This document shows positions 45,366-55,067 of a stretch of 64,000 nucleotides of DNA, piece after piece. Position numbers and translations under genes: made by a program. The stretch spans positions 62,001 through 126,000 of the forward strand of contig CBDEGR010000001.1 of NCBI GenBank assembly GCA_965237895.1, in the 5' to 3' direction. The stretch comes from CBDEGR01 sp965237895 (GTDB taxonomy: Bacteria > Acidobacteriota > Terriglobia > UBA7540 > JAPUME01). Every line of letters starts with the position of its first letter. Positions within the stretch are counted from its first letter, which is position 1. Below the pieces are notes generated by a model. That model was not told where the DNA came from. It saw nothing but the letters and a program-made list of their open reading frames with translations, and made no database searches.

Positions 45366-46648
45366 ATGCTTGCATCGTACAAATCTTTTTCTCGAAGGAT
45401 TTTCACCCGTAGCGTTCTCCTGCCGGTTCTCCTTTTCGGCCTGCCGCCTGCCGGGGAGGCGCAAAGCGTCCTCTATACGGCGCGCTTCTACCTGGAGCGG
45501 GACCGCTACCTTGCCGGTGAGCCGATCTTCTCTGTTTTTGAGATCAAGAACGACGGCCCCGGCATCTTCCAATTCGCTTATCGTGTTCCCAGCCGGGCGG
45601 CGGGGGAGGGTTTGGAGAAGGAACCCACGTTTCGCATCCGGACCGCAGAGGGGAAACCGCTGCCGGATGTTTTGGATCGCCGCTGTCCCGGCGCCCAGGG
45701 AAGCGTGGTATACGGCATCGTACGGTTGAGTCCCGGCCAGGCGCACCGGGAGCGGTGGCTGCTCAACGAGTGGGCGGACCTTACCGTACCCGGAAGATAC
45801 CGTGTGGGGGCCGAACGCCGGCTTCCGTTACACGGGTACGACAGAGCGAAGGCGGAATTTACCGAAAACCCCGTCGCCTTTGCCCGCGCCCTTTCCCGTC
45901 TTGAATTGGAAATGGTCGAATCCAAATCCACCCCGGAGGGCTTGCGGGAGGCGATGCAGCCGTATCGGAGCGCCCTCAAGGAGGACGACGGAATCCGAAG
46001 AGAGGAAGCGGTCCTTGCCATTTCCAAGTTTCCTCAGCCGTTTTTGCTGGACGATTTGGCCGAGCTGACCCGGGAGACCGGCCCTGCCTCCCGCGAGGTC
46101 CGCCTTCGCGGCCTGGAGGGATTGGCGCGGCTGGGGACTCGGGAGGCTTGGCGGGGGCGGTGTCCCGTGTGGCTTATGAGGCCGGCGACCCCGCCACGCA
46201 GTCGCGCGCCATTCGACTCTTGGCTGAAAACGGCGGCCCGAGACATCTCCAATGGCTTTTGGACTTGGTGCCGGATTCGAACGCCCGCGTCCGCGCCGTC
46301 GTAATTCAGGGACTGGGAGCGTTCCATGAGCCGCGAGCGTTTCAGGCTCTCTTCAGGTATCTTCACGCGGAAGAAGCCGAGAGCCGGGTGGGAGCTCTGC
46401 TGGGGCTGCGCGACATGCGGCGAAAAGAGTCGATCCCTTCGATGATCGCCATGTTGCATGACCCGGATGCCCGTGTCCGGCAGGTGGCGAATTTCGCGCT
46501 CACGGAGTTGACGGGCCGAAAAATGACGTACCCGGCGCCCACCACCGCGGACGCCGCCCGACGCGCCGCGGATGAGTGGAAAGTATGGTGGCAGGAAAAT
46601 CACCGGAGTTTTTCTCCGCCGCCTTCGCCCGACTGCCGAAGCTATTAG
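45366..46648 (+). pseudogene. HEAT-repeat exported protein, interrupted by a 1-base frameshift
   Basis: A signal peptide (IFTRSVLLPVLLFGLPPAGE) begins a secreted protein with an Ig-like N-terminal part (FYLERDRYLAGEPIFSVFEI) and then HEAT/armadillo repeats. The first frame ends in nonsense after LRGLEGLARLGTREA near 46145. A one-base shift there gives LAGAVSRVAYEAGDP, RAIRLLAENGGPRHLQWLLD, RAVVIQGLGAFHEPRAFQAL, then MIAMLHDPDARVRQVANFAL to 46648. The two frames join exactly if one base is restored (GAG GCx TTG GCG). Either a frameshift mutation or a sequencing error. It separates purQ and purL. Confidence 0.75.
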
Positions 46649-46671
46649 AAAATAAGTCTTACCGAATTGAC

Positions 46672-48981
46672 ATGAGCAACGAAACCATTACACCGGATAT
46701 TCTCGAGCAGCATAATCTGACCGAGGAAGAGTACCGGCGCATCGTCTCGCTGATGGGCCGCAAGCCGAACCTGACCGAGCTCGGCATCTTCAGTGTCATG
46801 TGGAGCGAGCACTGTAGCTACAAAAGTTCCAAGGTGCATCTGGCGCGCTTGCCCACCAGCGGCCCGCGCATCCTCCAGGGGCCGGGGGAAAACGCCGGCA
46901 TCGTGGACATCGGCGACGGCTACGTGGCCGTCTTCAAGATTGAATCGCACAACCACCCGAGCTTTATCGAACCTTACCAGGGCGCGGCGACGGGCGTGGG
47001 CGGTATCCTGCGCGATATCTTCACTATGGGCGCGCGGCCGATTGCGCTGCTCGACTCGCTCCGCTTCGGCCCGCTTTCCGATGCCAAGAACCGCAGCCTG
47101 ATGGAAGGTGTGGTGGCCGGAATCGCCGGTTACGGCAACTGCATCGGCGTGCCGACGGTGGGCGGCGAAATCCATTTCGAGGATTGCTATAGCCGGAATC
47201 CGCTGGTGAACGTCTTCTGCCTGGGCGTGGCGAGGAAGGAAAATATCTTTTACGGCAAGGCCACGGGCATCGGCAACAGCCTCATCTATGTGGGTGCGAA
47301 GACCGGCCGGGACGGCATCCACGGCGCGACGATGGCCTCGGCCGAATTTGACGACTCGGCCGCATCCGCTCAGGAGAAACGGCCGAATGTCCAAGTGGGC
47401 GACCCGTTCCTGGAGAAGTTGCTGCTGGAAGCTTGTCTGGAGGCGATGAAGGCCGGCGCGGTGGTCGGGATTCAGGACATGGGCGCGGCCGGGCTTACCT
47501 GCTCGACTTGCGAAATGGGCGCACGGGCCGGAACAGGCGTGGAAATCGAACTCGACCGCGTGCCGCAGCGCGAGACCGGCATGACCCCCTATGAGGTAAT
47601 GCTGAGCGAGTCGCAGGAGCGCATGCTTCTGGTGACGGAAAAGGACCGTGAAGAGGAGATTTTCTCCATCTTCGGCAAATGGGGATTGGATGCAGTCGTC
47701 ATCGGTCAGGTGATGGAGGAGTCGAAGCTGAGGGTAAGGCGAAATGGCGAAGTGGTGGCGGAGATTCCGAATGAGGCCCTGACGGACGAAGCGCCCCGCT
47801 ATGAGCGTCCCGTTCGGCTGCCTGCGTCATCTTCATCCGCCCCTGGGGCAGGGAAAGAAATCGCCGGACTTCTATCGAAGAACGGAGCCGGAGAGATCGA
47901 AACAGCTCTTCGCCGGTTGCTGGCGAGTTCGGCGTTGTCCGGCAAGCGCTGGGTTTATGAACAGTACGACCATATGGTGCGCACGAATACGGTGGTGGAA
48001 CCCGGCGCCGACGCGGCCGTAGTGCGCATCAAGGGTACGCAGAAGGCGCTGGCGCTGAAGGTGGACGGCAACGGCCGTTACTGCAGTCTGGACCCTCGCC
48101 GGGGTGCGATGCTGGCGGTGGCTGAGGCGGCGCGGAACCTGGTGGTGACCGGCGCGGAACCCGTGGCCGTAACCGATTGCCTCAACTTCGGCAATCCGGA
48201 AAAGCCCGAGGTGATGGGCGAGTTCAGCGAGGTGATCGACGGGCTGGCCGAGGCATGCCGAGTCTTCGGCACACCGGTCACGGGCGGCAACGTCAGCTTC
48301 TACAATGAGACGCTGGGCCGCTCGATTTTCCCCACCCCCGTCATCGGCATGATCGGGTTGATTGAGGACGTGGACCGGGTGATGCACGCGGCTTTCCGCG
48401 CCGAGGGGCGGGCCGTGGTCCTGCTGGGCCGTGACCCGGCGGGGAGCGTCGGTCCGGAAGAGATGGACAGGCTGTGCGCCTCGTTCGGCTCTTCCGAGTA
48501 CATGAAGGTTCGGAACGGGACCCTTTCCGGTGAGCCGCCCCAGATCGACCTTGAATTCGAGAAGCGCGTGCAGGACTGCTGCCGGGAGCTGATCGGCGGT
48601 GGGGTGGTCGAATCCGCCCACGACGTTGCTGAAGGAGGGCTGCTGACGGCAATTCTTGAAAGCTGCTTCGCCGGCGAACAGGGCCTGGGCGTGCGTCTGG
48701 AAGTCGAGACCCGGTTGCCGATTGAAATTGCTCTCTTCGGTGAGATGCCTTCGCGGATTGTCTTCAGTCTGGAAAAGAAAAAACTTGCGCCGGGGCGGGA
48801 GATTGCTTCAAACTATGGGTTAATGCTTCCGCAGATCGGAACCACACGGAAGGAATGGGTTGACGTCGTATCCGACAAGAAAACAGTCCTCCACTGCCGG
48901 GCCGAAGAATTGAAGACGGTTTGGCAGTCCGGCTTGGCGAGGCAGCTGGAAAGCCCCGCTCCGCCTTCAGGGTCCCCGTGA
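46672..48981 (+). CDS. purL: Phosphoribosylformylglycinamidine synthase, synthetase subunit
   Basis: 769 residues from the ATG at 46672 (an upstream frame overlaps the HEAT gene and is not coding). Small-type PurL: MWSEHCSYKSSKVHLARLPT, AVFKIESHNHPSFIEPYQGA, ATGVGGILRDIFTMGARPIA, IQDMGAAGLTCSTCEMGARA, and the second-half repeats AVTDCLNFGNPEKPEVMGEF and ESAHDVAEGGLLTAILE. It uses ATP, FGAR and PurQ-derived ammonia to make FGAM. Confidence 0.97.
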   Translation: MSNETITPDILEQHNLTEEEYRRIVSLMGRKPNLTELGIFSVMWSEHCSYKSSKVHLARLPTSGPRILQGPGENAGIVDIGDGYVAVFKIESHNHPSFIEPYQGAATGVGGILRDIFTMGARPIALLDSLRFGPLSDAKNRSLMEGVVAGIAGYGNCIGVPTVGGEIHFEDCYSRNPLVNVFCLGVARKENIFYGKATGIGNSLIYVGAKTGRDGIHGATMASAEFDDSAASAQEKRPNVQVGDPFLEKLLLEACLEAMKAGAVVGIQDMGAAGLTCSTCEMGARAGTGVEIELDRVPQRETGMTPYEVMLSESQERMLLVTEKDREEEIFSIFGKWGLDAVVIGQVMEESKLRVRRNGEVVAEIPNEALTDEAPRYERPVRLPASSSSAPGAGKEIAGLLSKNGAGEIETALRRLLASSALSGKRWVYEQYDHMVRTNTVVEPGADAAVVRIKGTQKALALKVDGNGRYCSLDPRRGAMLAVAEAARNLVVTGAEPVAVTDCLNFGNPEKPEVMGEFSEVIDGLAEACRVFGTPVTGGNVSFYNETLGRSIFPTPVIGMIGLIEDVDRVMHAAFRAEGRAVVLLGRDPAGSVGPEEMDRLCASFGSSEYMKVRNGTLSGEPPQIDLEFEKRVQDCCRELIGGGVVESAHDVAEGGLLTAILESCFAGEQGLGVRLEVETRLPIEIALFGEMPSRIVFSLEKKKLAPGREIASNYGLMLPQIGTTRKEWVDVVSDKKTVLHCRAEELKTVWQSGLARQLESPAPPSGSP

Positions 48982-49048
48982 TCTCACGAAACCTTATTTT
49001 GCCTTTGATAGATCAAGGGGACATCAATTCTGAATTCCAGGAGAGCCA

Positions 49049-50497
49049 GTGAATCCTCCCAAACTTGCCGCCCGTACCCGGCCATCTTCCGTTTCCGCCG
49101 AACTGATGGAAGACAAATTTCATGAAGAGTGCGGCGTCTTTGCCATCTACGGCCATCCGGAGGCGTCGAAGCTGACCTATCTGGGGCTCTACGCGCTCCA
49201 GCACCGGGGCCAGGAGAGCGCCGGGATTACCACCGCCCAGGACGGCGAACTGCTGACTCAGAAGGGAATGGGTCACGTCGGAGATATTTTCATCGAAGAA
49301 GTGATGGAAAAGCTTCCCGGGACCTCCGCTATCGGCCATACGCGCTACTCGACGGCCGGAGATACGGTGTTGCAGAACGCGCAACCCCTGTCGGTGGATT
49401 TTATCAAGGGGAAGGTGGCGCTGGCGCACAACGGCAACCTGACCAATGCGGTCGAGATTCGGAAGAAGCTGGAATCGCAAGGAGCCATCTTTCAAACCAC
49501 CAGCGACAGTGAAGTGATACTCCACCTGATTGCCCAGGCAAAGCCCGCAAACCTCCCGGAGGCGATTGCCGAGGCGTTGGACCAGTTGGAGGGCGCGTAT
49601 TCGGTGGTGCTGATTACCCCGCAGGAAATCTATGGGGTTCGCGACCCGCGGGGCTTCCGGCCACTCTCCTTGGGCAAGCTGGATGGGGCAAACGTACTGG
49701 CTTCGGAAACCTGCGCCTTTGACTTGATCACCGCGGAGTACAGCCGCGAAGTGGAGCCGGGCGAGATGGTGGTGCTCGACCGCCGCGGAATCACCTCTCT
49801 GCGCATGGCGCCGCCGGGACCCACATCCTTTTGCATCTTCGAGCACGTCTATTTCTCCCGTCCCGACAGCCGCACTTTCGGCCGCCAGGTGCAGACCAGC
49901 CGGGAGAGCTTGGGCCGTCTCCTGGCCGAGGAACATCCAATTGAAGCCGATCTTGTGGTTCCGGTTCCCGACTCCGGCGTGGCGGCGGCCAGCGGCTATG
50001 CGGAAGCCTCCGGCATTCCGTTGAAGTTCGCCTTAATTCGGAATCACTATGTCGGAAGGACCTTCCTCGAGCCGCAGCAAGCGATCCGCGACTTCGGCGT
50101 AAAATTGAAATTAAATCCGGTGCGGAGCCTGCTCGAAGGCAAACGGGTGGTTCTGGTGGACGATTCTTTGATCCGTGGCACCACAAGCCAAAAAATTGTC
50201 CGGATGGTGCGCCAGGCCGGAGCGCTCGAGGTGCATCTGCGCATCAGTTGTCCGCCGACGATTTCGCCCTGTTTTTACGGCATCGATACGCCCACTAAGA
50301 AAGAGTTGATCGCCTCTTCGCAGTCGGTGGAGGAGATTCGCAAATTTTGCGAAGCCGACAGCCTTGGATACCTCTCCATGGAGGGGTTGCGCCGGGGGGT
50401 AGACGATGCCGACGGCCGCTACTGTGTGGCCTGTTATACCGGCATCTATCCGACGCCGGCTCATGATTCTGATCTGGTGGTTCTCCATCGCCGGTAA
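49049..50497 (+). CDS. purF: Amidophosphoribosyltransferase
   Basis: 482 residues from a GTG with GGAG six bases upstream. A propeptide of about 28 residues precedes the catalytic Cys (EDKFHEECGVFAIYG), so processing is expected. Glutaminase domain to ~250, then the PRTase domain with VVLVDDSLIRGTTSQKIVRM (PRPP loop). It makes 5-phosphoribosylamine, the first committed purine intermediate. Cysteines that could bind an Fe-S cluster occur in the C-terminal part (ISCPPTISPCFYG, YCVACYTGIYP). Confidence 0.96.
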   Translation: MNPPKLAARTRPSSVSAELMEDKFHEECGVFAIYGHPEASKLTYLGLYALQHRGQESAGITTAQDGELLTQKGMGHVGDIFIEEVMEKLPGTSAIGHTRYSTAGDTVLQNAQPLSVDFIKGKVALAHNGNLTNAVEIRKKLESQGAIFQTTSDSEVILHLIAQAKPANLPEAIAEALDQLEGAYSVVLITPQEIYGVRDPRGFRPLSLGKLDGANVLASETCAFDLITAEYSREVEPGEMVVLDRRGITSLRMAPPGPTSFCIFEHVYFSRPDSRTFGRQVQTSRESLGRLLAEEHPIEADLVVPVPDSGVAAASGYAEASGIPLKFALIRNHYVGRTFLEPQQAIRDFGVKLKLNPVRSLLEGKRVVLVDDSLIRGTTSQKIVRMVRQAGALEVHLRISCPPTISPCFYGIDTPTKKELIASSQSVEEIRKFCEADSLGYLSMEGLRRGVDDADGRYCVACYTGIYPTPAHDSDLVVLHRR

Positions 50498-50525
50498 TCA
50501 TTGCGAATCGATTGATCATTGATCT

Positions 50526-51374
50526 ATGACGAATACCCCGGCCACGGAGACTCCGGTTCCTTCCCGCCCGCTTTGGAAGGCCTGGGCGGACCGCTTTCCC
50601 CCTCTCGATGCCGTCCGAAAACGCTTCGCAGACAAAACTCTCCGCCGCAGGTTGCGTACGCCGGGGATCATCCTCGGAACGATTCTTTTGGTGCGGATCT
50701 TTGTCGTCGAGGCAACGGTGATTCCCACCGCGTCGATGGAGCGGACGATTTTGATCGGCGATCATATTTTCCTGAATAAATTTTCCTACGGTCCGGCCAT
50801 CCCCTTTACACGGATTCGTTTTCCGGCGCTGCGCAAGGTTCGCCGTCAACAGGTGGTTGCCTTTCGCTACCCGCGGGACCCCTCGCTGCTGTTCGTCAAA
50901 CGCGTGATCGGCGTGCCGGGCGACCGCCTCCGGATTATTCACAAGATGGTGACCATCCACGACACGCCGCTGAGCGAACCCTACGCCTATTTTTCTCAAG
51001 AAAGAATTCTTTCCTGGCGGGATCACTTTCCTCCGACGGAGGAACAACTGGAGTGCACGACTCAGATCTCGGGGGTTGACCCCTCCTGGGCTCACGAGTT
51101 GCGGGAGTTCATCGACGGGAGATCATTCCTCGTGCCGGCGGGGCATTACTTCGTCATGGGGGACAATCGCGACGGCTCATTCGACAGCCGCTTCTGGGGA
51201 TTGGTGGGGGAAGAGTACATTGTGGGTGATCCGCTCTTTGTCTACTGGTCCTATGATGCGCCCACCGAAAAGTGGGTGAACCGGGGATTCGTAAGTCAGA
51301 TCAAGTTTGATCTTTCGATCCTGGCCAACTTTTTTTCGAAGACGCGTTGGTCCCGTATCGGCAAGGTCATCTAG
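50526..51374 (+). CDS. lepB: Signal peptidase I
   Basis: 282 residues. One N-terminal membrane helix (TPGIILGTILLVRIFVVEAT), then the catalytic Ser in IPTASMERTILIGDH and the Lys in LLFVKRVIGVPGDRLRI, followed by GHYFVMGDNRDGSFDSRFWG. It removes signal peptides from Sec and Tat substrates. It is unusual to find it inside a purine block, but it is intact. Confidence 0.95.
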   Translation: MTNTPATETPVPSRPLWKAWADRFPPLDAVRKRFADKTLRRRLRTPGIILGTILLVRIFVVEATVIPTASMERTILIGDHIFLNKFSYGPAIPFTRIRFPALRKVRRQQVVAFRYPRDPSLLFVKRVIGVPGDRLRIIHKMVTIHDTPLSEPYAYFSQERILSWRDHFPPTEEQLECTTQISGVDPSWAHELREFIDGRSFLVPAGHYFVMGDNRDGSFDSRFWGLVGEEYIVGDPLFVYWSYDAPTEKWVNRGFVSQIKFDLSILANFFSKTRWSRIGKVI

Positions 51375-51447
51375 CGGAGCTTCCGGAGGGTTTCCCGCTG
51401 CCGCTCGGTCCGGGATTTTGGAGGGGTCGAGGAACGTAAGAGTTCGA

Positions 51448-52479
51448 ATGCGATACGCCGAGGCAGGTGTGGACATCAACCGCGCCGAACGAGTCAAGAA
51501 GCAGATCAAACGGCTGGCCCGGAGCACATTCTCGCCGAATGTGGTGGCACCGCTCGGCGGCTTCGGCGGTCTGTTCAAAATCGGCCGCAAGGCGAAGAAC
51601 GGCGTCTTGGTTTCGAGCATGGACGGGGTGGGGACGAAATTGCTCGTCGCGTTTCGGATGAACGGGCATGAACGGGTGGCCGAGGACTTGGTCCACCACT
51701 GTGTGAACGATATTCTGGTCCAGGGCGCGCGGCCCCTCTTTTTTCTTGATTATCTGGCGAGCGGCAAGCTGAATCCACAAACGCTGAAGTTGATCATTCG
51801 AGGATTTGCGCGCGCCTGCCGCCGCACCGGGTGTGCCTTGATCGGCGGCGAGACGGCCCAGATGCCCGGTTTCTATGCTCCCGGACATTACGACTTGGCC
51901 GGATGCATGGTTGGTTATGTCGAGAAGCGGAACCTGCTCGACGGCAGCCGGATTCGCCCGGGTGACACGCTGCTGGGATTGCCCTCGCTGGGGCTGCACA
52001 CCAACGGGTATTCACTGGCGCGCAAGGTTCTGCTGGAGCGGGCAGACTTGAGTTTGAAGAAAAAACCGGCGGGCTTTTCGAATACGCTGGGAGCTGCGCT
52101 GCTGGCGCCGCACCGTTGCTACTCTTCGTCGCTGGCCCCGCTGGCCGAGCGGCGGCTCTTAAAAGGGATGGCGCACATCACCGGCGGCGGCATGACGGAC
52201 AACATTCCCCGCGTCCTGCCGGCCGGCTGCCGAGCGGAGATTCGTTGTGGAAGCTGGCCGGTGCTGTCGATTTTTCGGTTAATCGAGTCGTTGGGGAATG
52301 TGAAGGAAGCGGAGATGTACCGCACCTTCAACATGGGCATCGGCATGGTGCTGGTGGTGGGGCCGAAGCAGTTGGCTGCCGTTGAGCGGCATCTGAAAAA
52401 GGTGCGGCAAAAGTTCTACCCCATCGGCACGGTCCGGCGCGGGCGGCGCGAGGTCCGCTACGTCTCGTTGCAGGCTTGA
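51448..52479 (+). CDS. purM: Phosphoribosylformylglycinamidine cyclo-ligase (AIR synthetase)
   Basis: 343 residues starting at the ATG at 51448, where MRYAEAGVDINRAERVKKQI matches PurM. Conserved blocks: VSSMDGVGTKLLVAFRMNGH, CALIGGETAQMPGFYAPGHY, LGLPSLGLHTNGYSLARKVL, AHITGGGMTDNIPRVLPAG, MYRTFNMGIGMVLVV. It closes the imidazole ring of FGAM to AIR with ATP. Sits in the order purQ-purL-purF-lepB-purM-purN. Confidence 0.97.
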   Translation: MRYAEAGVDINRAERVKKQIKRLARSTFSPNVVAPLGGFGGLFKIGRKAKNGVLVSSMDGVGTKLLVAFRMNGHERVAEDLVHHCVNDILVQGARPLFFLDYLASGKLNPQTLKLIIRGFARACRRTGCALIGGETAQMPGFYAPGHYDLAGCMVGYVEKRNLLDGSRIRPGDTLLGLPSLGLHTNGYSLARKVLLERADLSLKKKPAGFSNTLGAALLAPHRCYSSSLAPLAERRLLKGMAHITGGGMTDNIPRVLPAGCRAEIRCGSWPVLSIFRLIESLGNVKEAEMYRTFNMGIGMVLVVGPKQLAAVERHLKKVRQKFYPIGTVRRGRREVRYVSLQA

Positions 52480-52500
52480 ACGATCTCAATCCGTATTACA

Positions 52501-53139
52501 ATGACCCCTACCATGAAGAGATTAGGCATACTGCTGTCGGGCCGAGGGTCGAACTTTGAGGCCATCTCAGCGGCGGTTCGTGAGGGGCGCATCCCGGCGG
52601 AAATCGCCCTGGTTGTCAGCAATCGGGCGCAGGCGGCGGGGCTGGAAAAGGCCAGGAAGTTGGGGTATGAGACGCTCTGTATCCCCTCCCAGGGCCGCAA
52701 GCGGGAAGAGTACGACGGCGACGTGGTGAAGGCGCTGCAGGCGCATCAGGTGGAAATCGTCTGCCTGGCGGGTTTTATGCGCCTCTTAAGCTCGGTATTC
52801 ATTCAGGCATTTCCGAACCGAATCCTGAACATCCACCCCTCGCTGCTGCCGGCGTTTCCGGGGCTGGACGGCCAGCGGCAGGTGCTCGAGTGGGGAGCAA
52901 AATTCAGCGGCTGCACGGTTCACCTTGCCGACGAATCGCTCGACGGCGGGCCGATTATCTTGCAGGCCGTGGTGCCGGTTCTGCCGGACGACACCCCCGA
53001 GACGCTTTCGGCGCGCATCCTCGAGGAGGAGCATCGAATCTATCCCGAGGCGGTGCGATTGTTGGTGGAAGATCGTGTCCGCATCGAAAGCGATGGCCGG
53101 CGGGCCGTTATTTTGGAAAGCTCTCGTATCAGTTCATGA
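52501..53139 (+). CDS. purN: Phosphoribosylglycinamide formyltransferase
   Basis: 212 residues (or 208 from the ATG at 52513, which gives the usual start MKRLGILLSGRGSNFEAISA). Also LAGFMRLLSSVFIQAFPNRI, LNIHPSLLPAFPGLDGQRQV (catalytic His) and CTVHLADESLDGGPIILQAV (catalytic Asp). It transfers formyl from 10-formyl-THF to GAR. Its stop overlaps the tyrS start as ATGA. Confidence 0.95.
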   Translation: MTPTMKRLGILLSGRGSNFEAISAAVREGRIPAEIALVVSNRAQAAGLEKARKLGYETLCIPSQGRKREEYDGDVVKALQAHQVEIVCLAGFMRLLSSVFIQAFPNRILNIHPSLLPAFPGLDGQRQVLEWGAKFSGCTVHLADESLDGGPIILQAVVPVLPDDTPETLSARILEEEHRIYPEAVRLLVEDRVRIESDGRRAVILESSRISS

Positions 53140-54362
53140 GAGAAAGATCCCTGAAAGAACAGATCGCCTACCTGAGCAAGGGGGCCGACGAGATCATCCG
53201 TCCCGAGGAGATGGAGGCGAAGCTCCGCCGCTCTGCTGAGACCGGCAAACCGCTTACCATCAAAACCGGATTCGATCCGACCGCGCCCGACATTCACCTG
53301 GGCCACACCGTCCTGCTGCGTAAGATGAAGCACTTTCAGGACCTCGGGCACACGGTGATCTTCCTGATCGGTGATTTTACGGGAATGATCGGCGACCCCT
53401 CCGGCCAGTCGGTAACGCGCAAGGCGATGACGCGCGAGCAGGTGGAAGCGAACGCCGAGACCTATAAGAAGCAGGTCTTTAAAATTCTGGACGAAGAGAA
53501 GACCGTCGTCGAATTCAACAGCTGGTGGCTTTCGCCGATGACCGGAGAAGATTGGATCAATCTCTGCTCGAAATATACGGTAGCTCGGATGCTGGAGCGG
53601 GAAGACTTCGCCGAGCGGCTCCGGACCCAGAAGCCGATCGCCGTTCATGAACTGCTCTACCCGCTGGCGCAGGGTTACGATTCGGTATCGCTCAAGGCGG
53701 ACTTCGAGCTCGGTGGCTGCGACCAGCGGCTCAATCTGCTGGTGGGCCGCGAGTTGCAGCGCGAGTATGGGCAGGAGCCGCAGGTAATTTTAACCATGCC
53801 GCTGCTCGAAGGCCTGGACGGCGTGCAGAAGATGAGCAAGTCGCTGGGGAATTACGTCGGCATCTACGAGCCGCCCGCGGAGATGTTTGGCAAGCTGATG
53901 TCGATCTCCGACGAGCTGATGTTCCGCTACTACGACTTATTGACCGACCGAACACCGGCGGAGATCGAGCAACTAAAGAGAGATACGGCCTCCGGCAAGC
54001 TCCATCCGATGCAGGTGAAGCGGGATTTGGCGAAGCAGATCATCACGGACTTCCATTCGGCCGAAGAGGCGAAGGCCGCTGACGAAGGGTTCTCCCGCGT
54101 CTTCTCCGAGCGGCAGACGCCGGCGGAGATGGACGTGAAGGAACTCTCGCGGTCGAGCGGGCGCGTCCGGCTGACCAAGTTGATGGTGGATACCGCGCTT
54201 ACCGCCTCCCACGCCGAGGCGCAACGGCTGATCAAGCAAGGCGGCGTTTTGGTGAACGGAAAAAAGATTACCGACATCAAAGCGGACCTCGATTGCTCCC
54301 GGGCCGAGGAACATACGCTGAAGGTCGGGAAAAGGCGTTACCTGAAGGTGGTCGTTCATTGA
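53136..54362 (+). CDS. tyrS: Tyrosyl-tRNA synthetase
   Basis: 408 residues from the ATG at 53136 that overlaps the purN stop. Class I synthetase: TGFDPTAPDIHLGHTVLLRK (HIGH variant HLGH), GDFTGMIGDPSG, VQKMSKSLGNYVGIYEPP (KMSKS) and a C-terminal S4 RNA-binding domain (EAQRLIKQGGVLVNGKKI). TyrRS of the TyrZ-like subgroup by the KMSKSLGNYVGI and MTREQVEAN pattern. It charges tRNA-Tyr. Confidence 0.96.
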   Translation: MRERSLKEQIAYLSKGADEIIRPEEMEAKLRRSAETGKPLTIKTGFDPTAPDIHLGHTVLLRKMKHFQDLGHTVIFLIGDFTGMIGDPSGQSVTRKAMTREQVEANAETYKKQVFKILDEEKTVVEFNSWWLSPMTGEDWINLCSKYTVARMLEREDFAERLRTQKPIAVHELLYPLAQGYDSVSLKADFELGGCDQRLNLLVGRELQREYGQEPQVILTMPLLEGLDGVQKMSKSLGNYVGIYEPPAEMFGKLMSISDELMFRYYDLLTDRTPAEIEQLKRDTASGKLHPMQVKRDLAKQIITDFHSAEEAKAADEGFSRVFSERQTPAEMDVKELSRSSGRVRLTKLMVDTALTASHAEAQRLIKQGGVLVNGKKITDIKADLDCSRAEEHTLKVGKRRYLKVVVH

Positions 54363-54451
54363 AAGAGCAAGGGTGCGAAAGAAGAGTGGACGCGAAGGGA
54401 ATCCCCTTCGCCGCCGTGATCCCGCCCCGAACGCCCTTCCCGGAATACGAA

Positions 54452-54844
54452 TCAATTGGAAGAGGACAAAAGTTGCAGCGTGAAGACCACTTTCATGCGG
54501 GTGTCGAAGGTGCTGATGCGGCGCGCGGATGAGGTGAGGCCGTTGTGCTCCGCCTGTACTTCGTAATCCGCGGTCTTCTTCAGGCCTGCGAATCGGTAGC
54601 GCCCTTCGGCGTCGGCGTAGACAGCGCGGGTCTCCTTGGTCGTGAGGTTTTTAAGCCGCACGGCCGCCTGAGGAACAGGGTTTTCCGCTTGGTCCAGAAC
54701 CACGCCGATCAGGAGTTTTGTCGTCGGCGGTTTTTTCTTTTTGGCGTGGAGTTGATCCGTACCCCACGCGAAGAGTACGGTGACGAGAGCCCCCGTCCAG
54801 AGGCCTGCCCCTAGAATTGAAAATCGTTTCGTCGTTGTTTTCAT
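54452..54844 (-). CDS. Exported carboxypeptidase-regulatory-like domain protein
   Basis: 130 residues from the ATG at 54844. Signal peptide MKTTTKRFSILGAGLWTGAL, then a Lys-rich linker (LHAKKKKPPTTK) and one CarboxypepD_reg-like beta-sandwich: LLIGVVLDQAENPVPQAAVR, LKNLTTKETRAVYADAEGRY, RFAGLKKTADYEVQAEHNGL. Such domains are accessory folding or binding modules. Here it stands alone and ends in VVFTLQLLSSS. Many Acidobacteriota encode short proteins of this kind. Confidence 0.75.
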   Translation of the reverse strand: MKTTTKRFSILGAGLWTGALVTVLFAWGTDQLHAKKKKPPTTKLLIGVVLDQAENPVPQAAVRLKNLTTKETRAVYADAEGRYRFAGLKKTADYEVQAEHNGLTSSARRISTFDTRMKVVFTLQLLSSSN

Positions 54845-54902
54845 TTTCGTTGTTCCATTCCACTCATACTTGAAATGAGGTATCCCCTCGGACAAAGAAG
54901 CC

Positions 54903-55067
54903 CTAGAGGTCTTCCTCTTCTTCGCTTGCGAACGCCGTGCCGAGCTCAAGCGGATTGGCGCTGACCACTTCGAGCTGCGCGCCGCATTCCGGGCATTCGA
55001 GAGTTTCTCCCTCGGCGATTTCCTCATTGATGGTGATGGATGCCTCGCACCCCGAGCAGCTTGCCAT
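54903..55067 (-). CDS. LysW-like carrier protein lacking the C-terminal glutamate
   Basis: 54 residues from the ATG at 55067. Zinc-ribbon carrier fold: SCSGCEASITINEEIAEGET, LECPECGAQLEVVSANPLEL. It matches the alpha-aminoadipate carrier protein LysW, except that the C-terminus is EEEEDL, not the EDWGE whose last glutamate accepts the substrate. So it can hardly serve as a normal amino-group carrier. No lysine or arginine pathway genes lie nearby. It might be an unusual homologue with another role. Confidence 0.6.
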   Translation of the reverse strand: MASCSGCEASITINEEIAEGETLECPECGAQLEVVSANPLELGTAFASEEEEDL

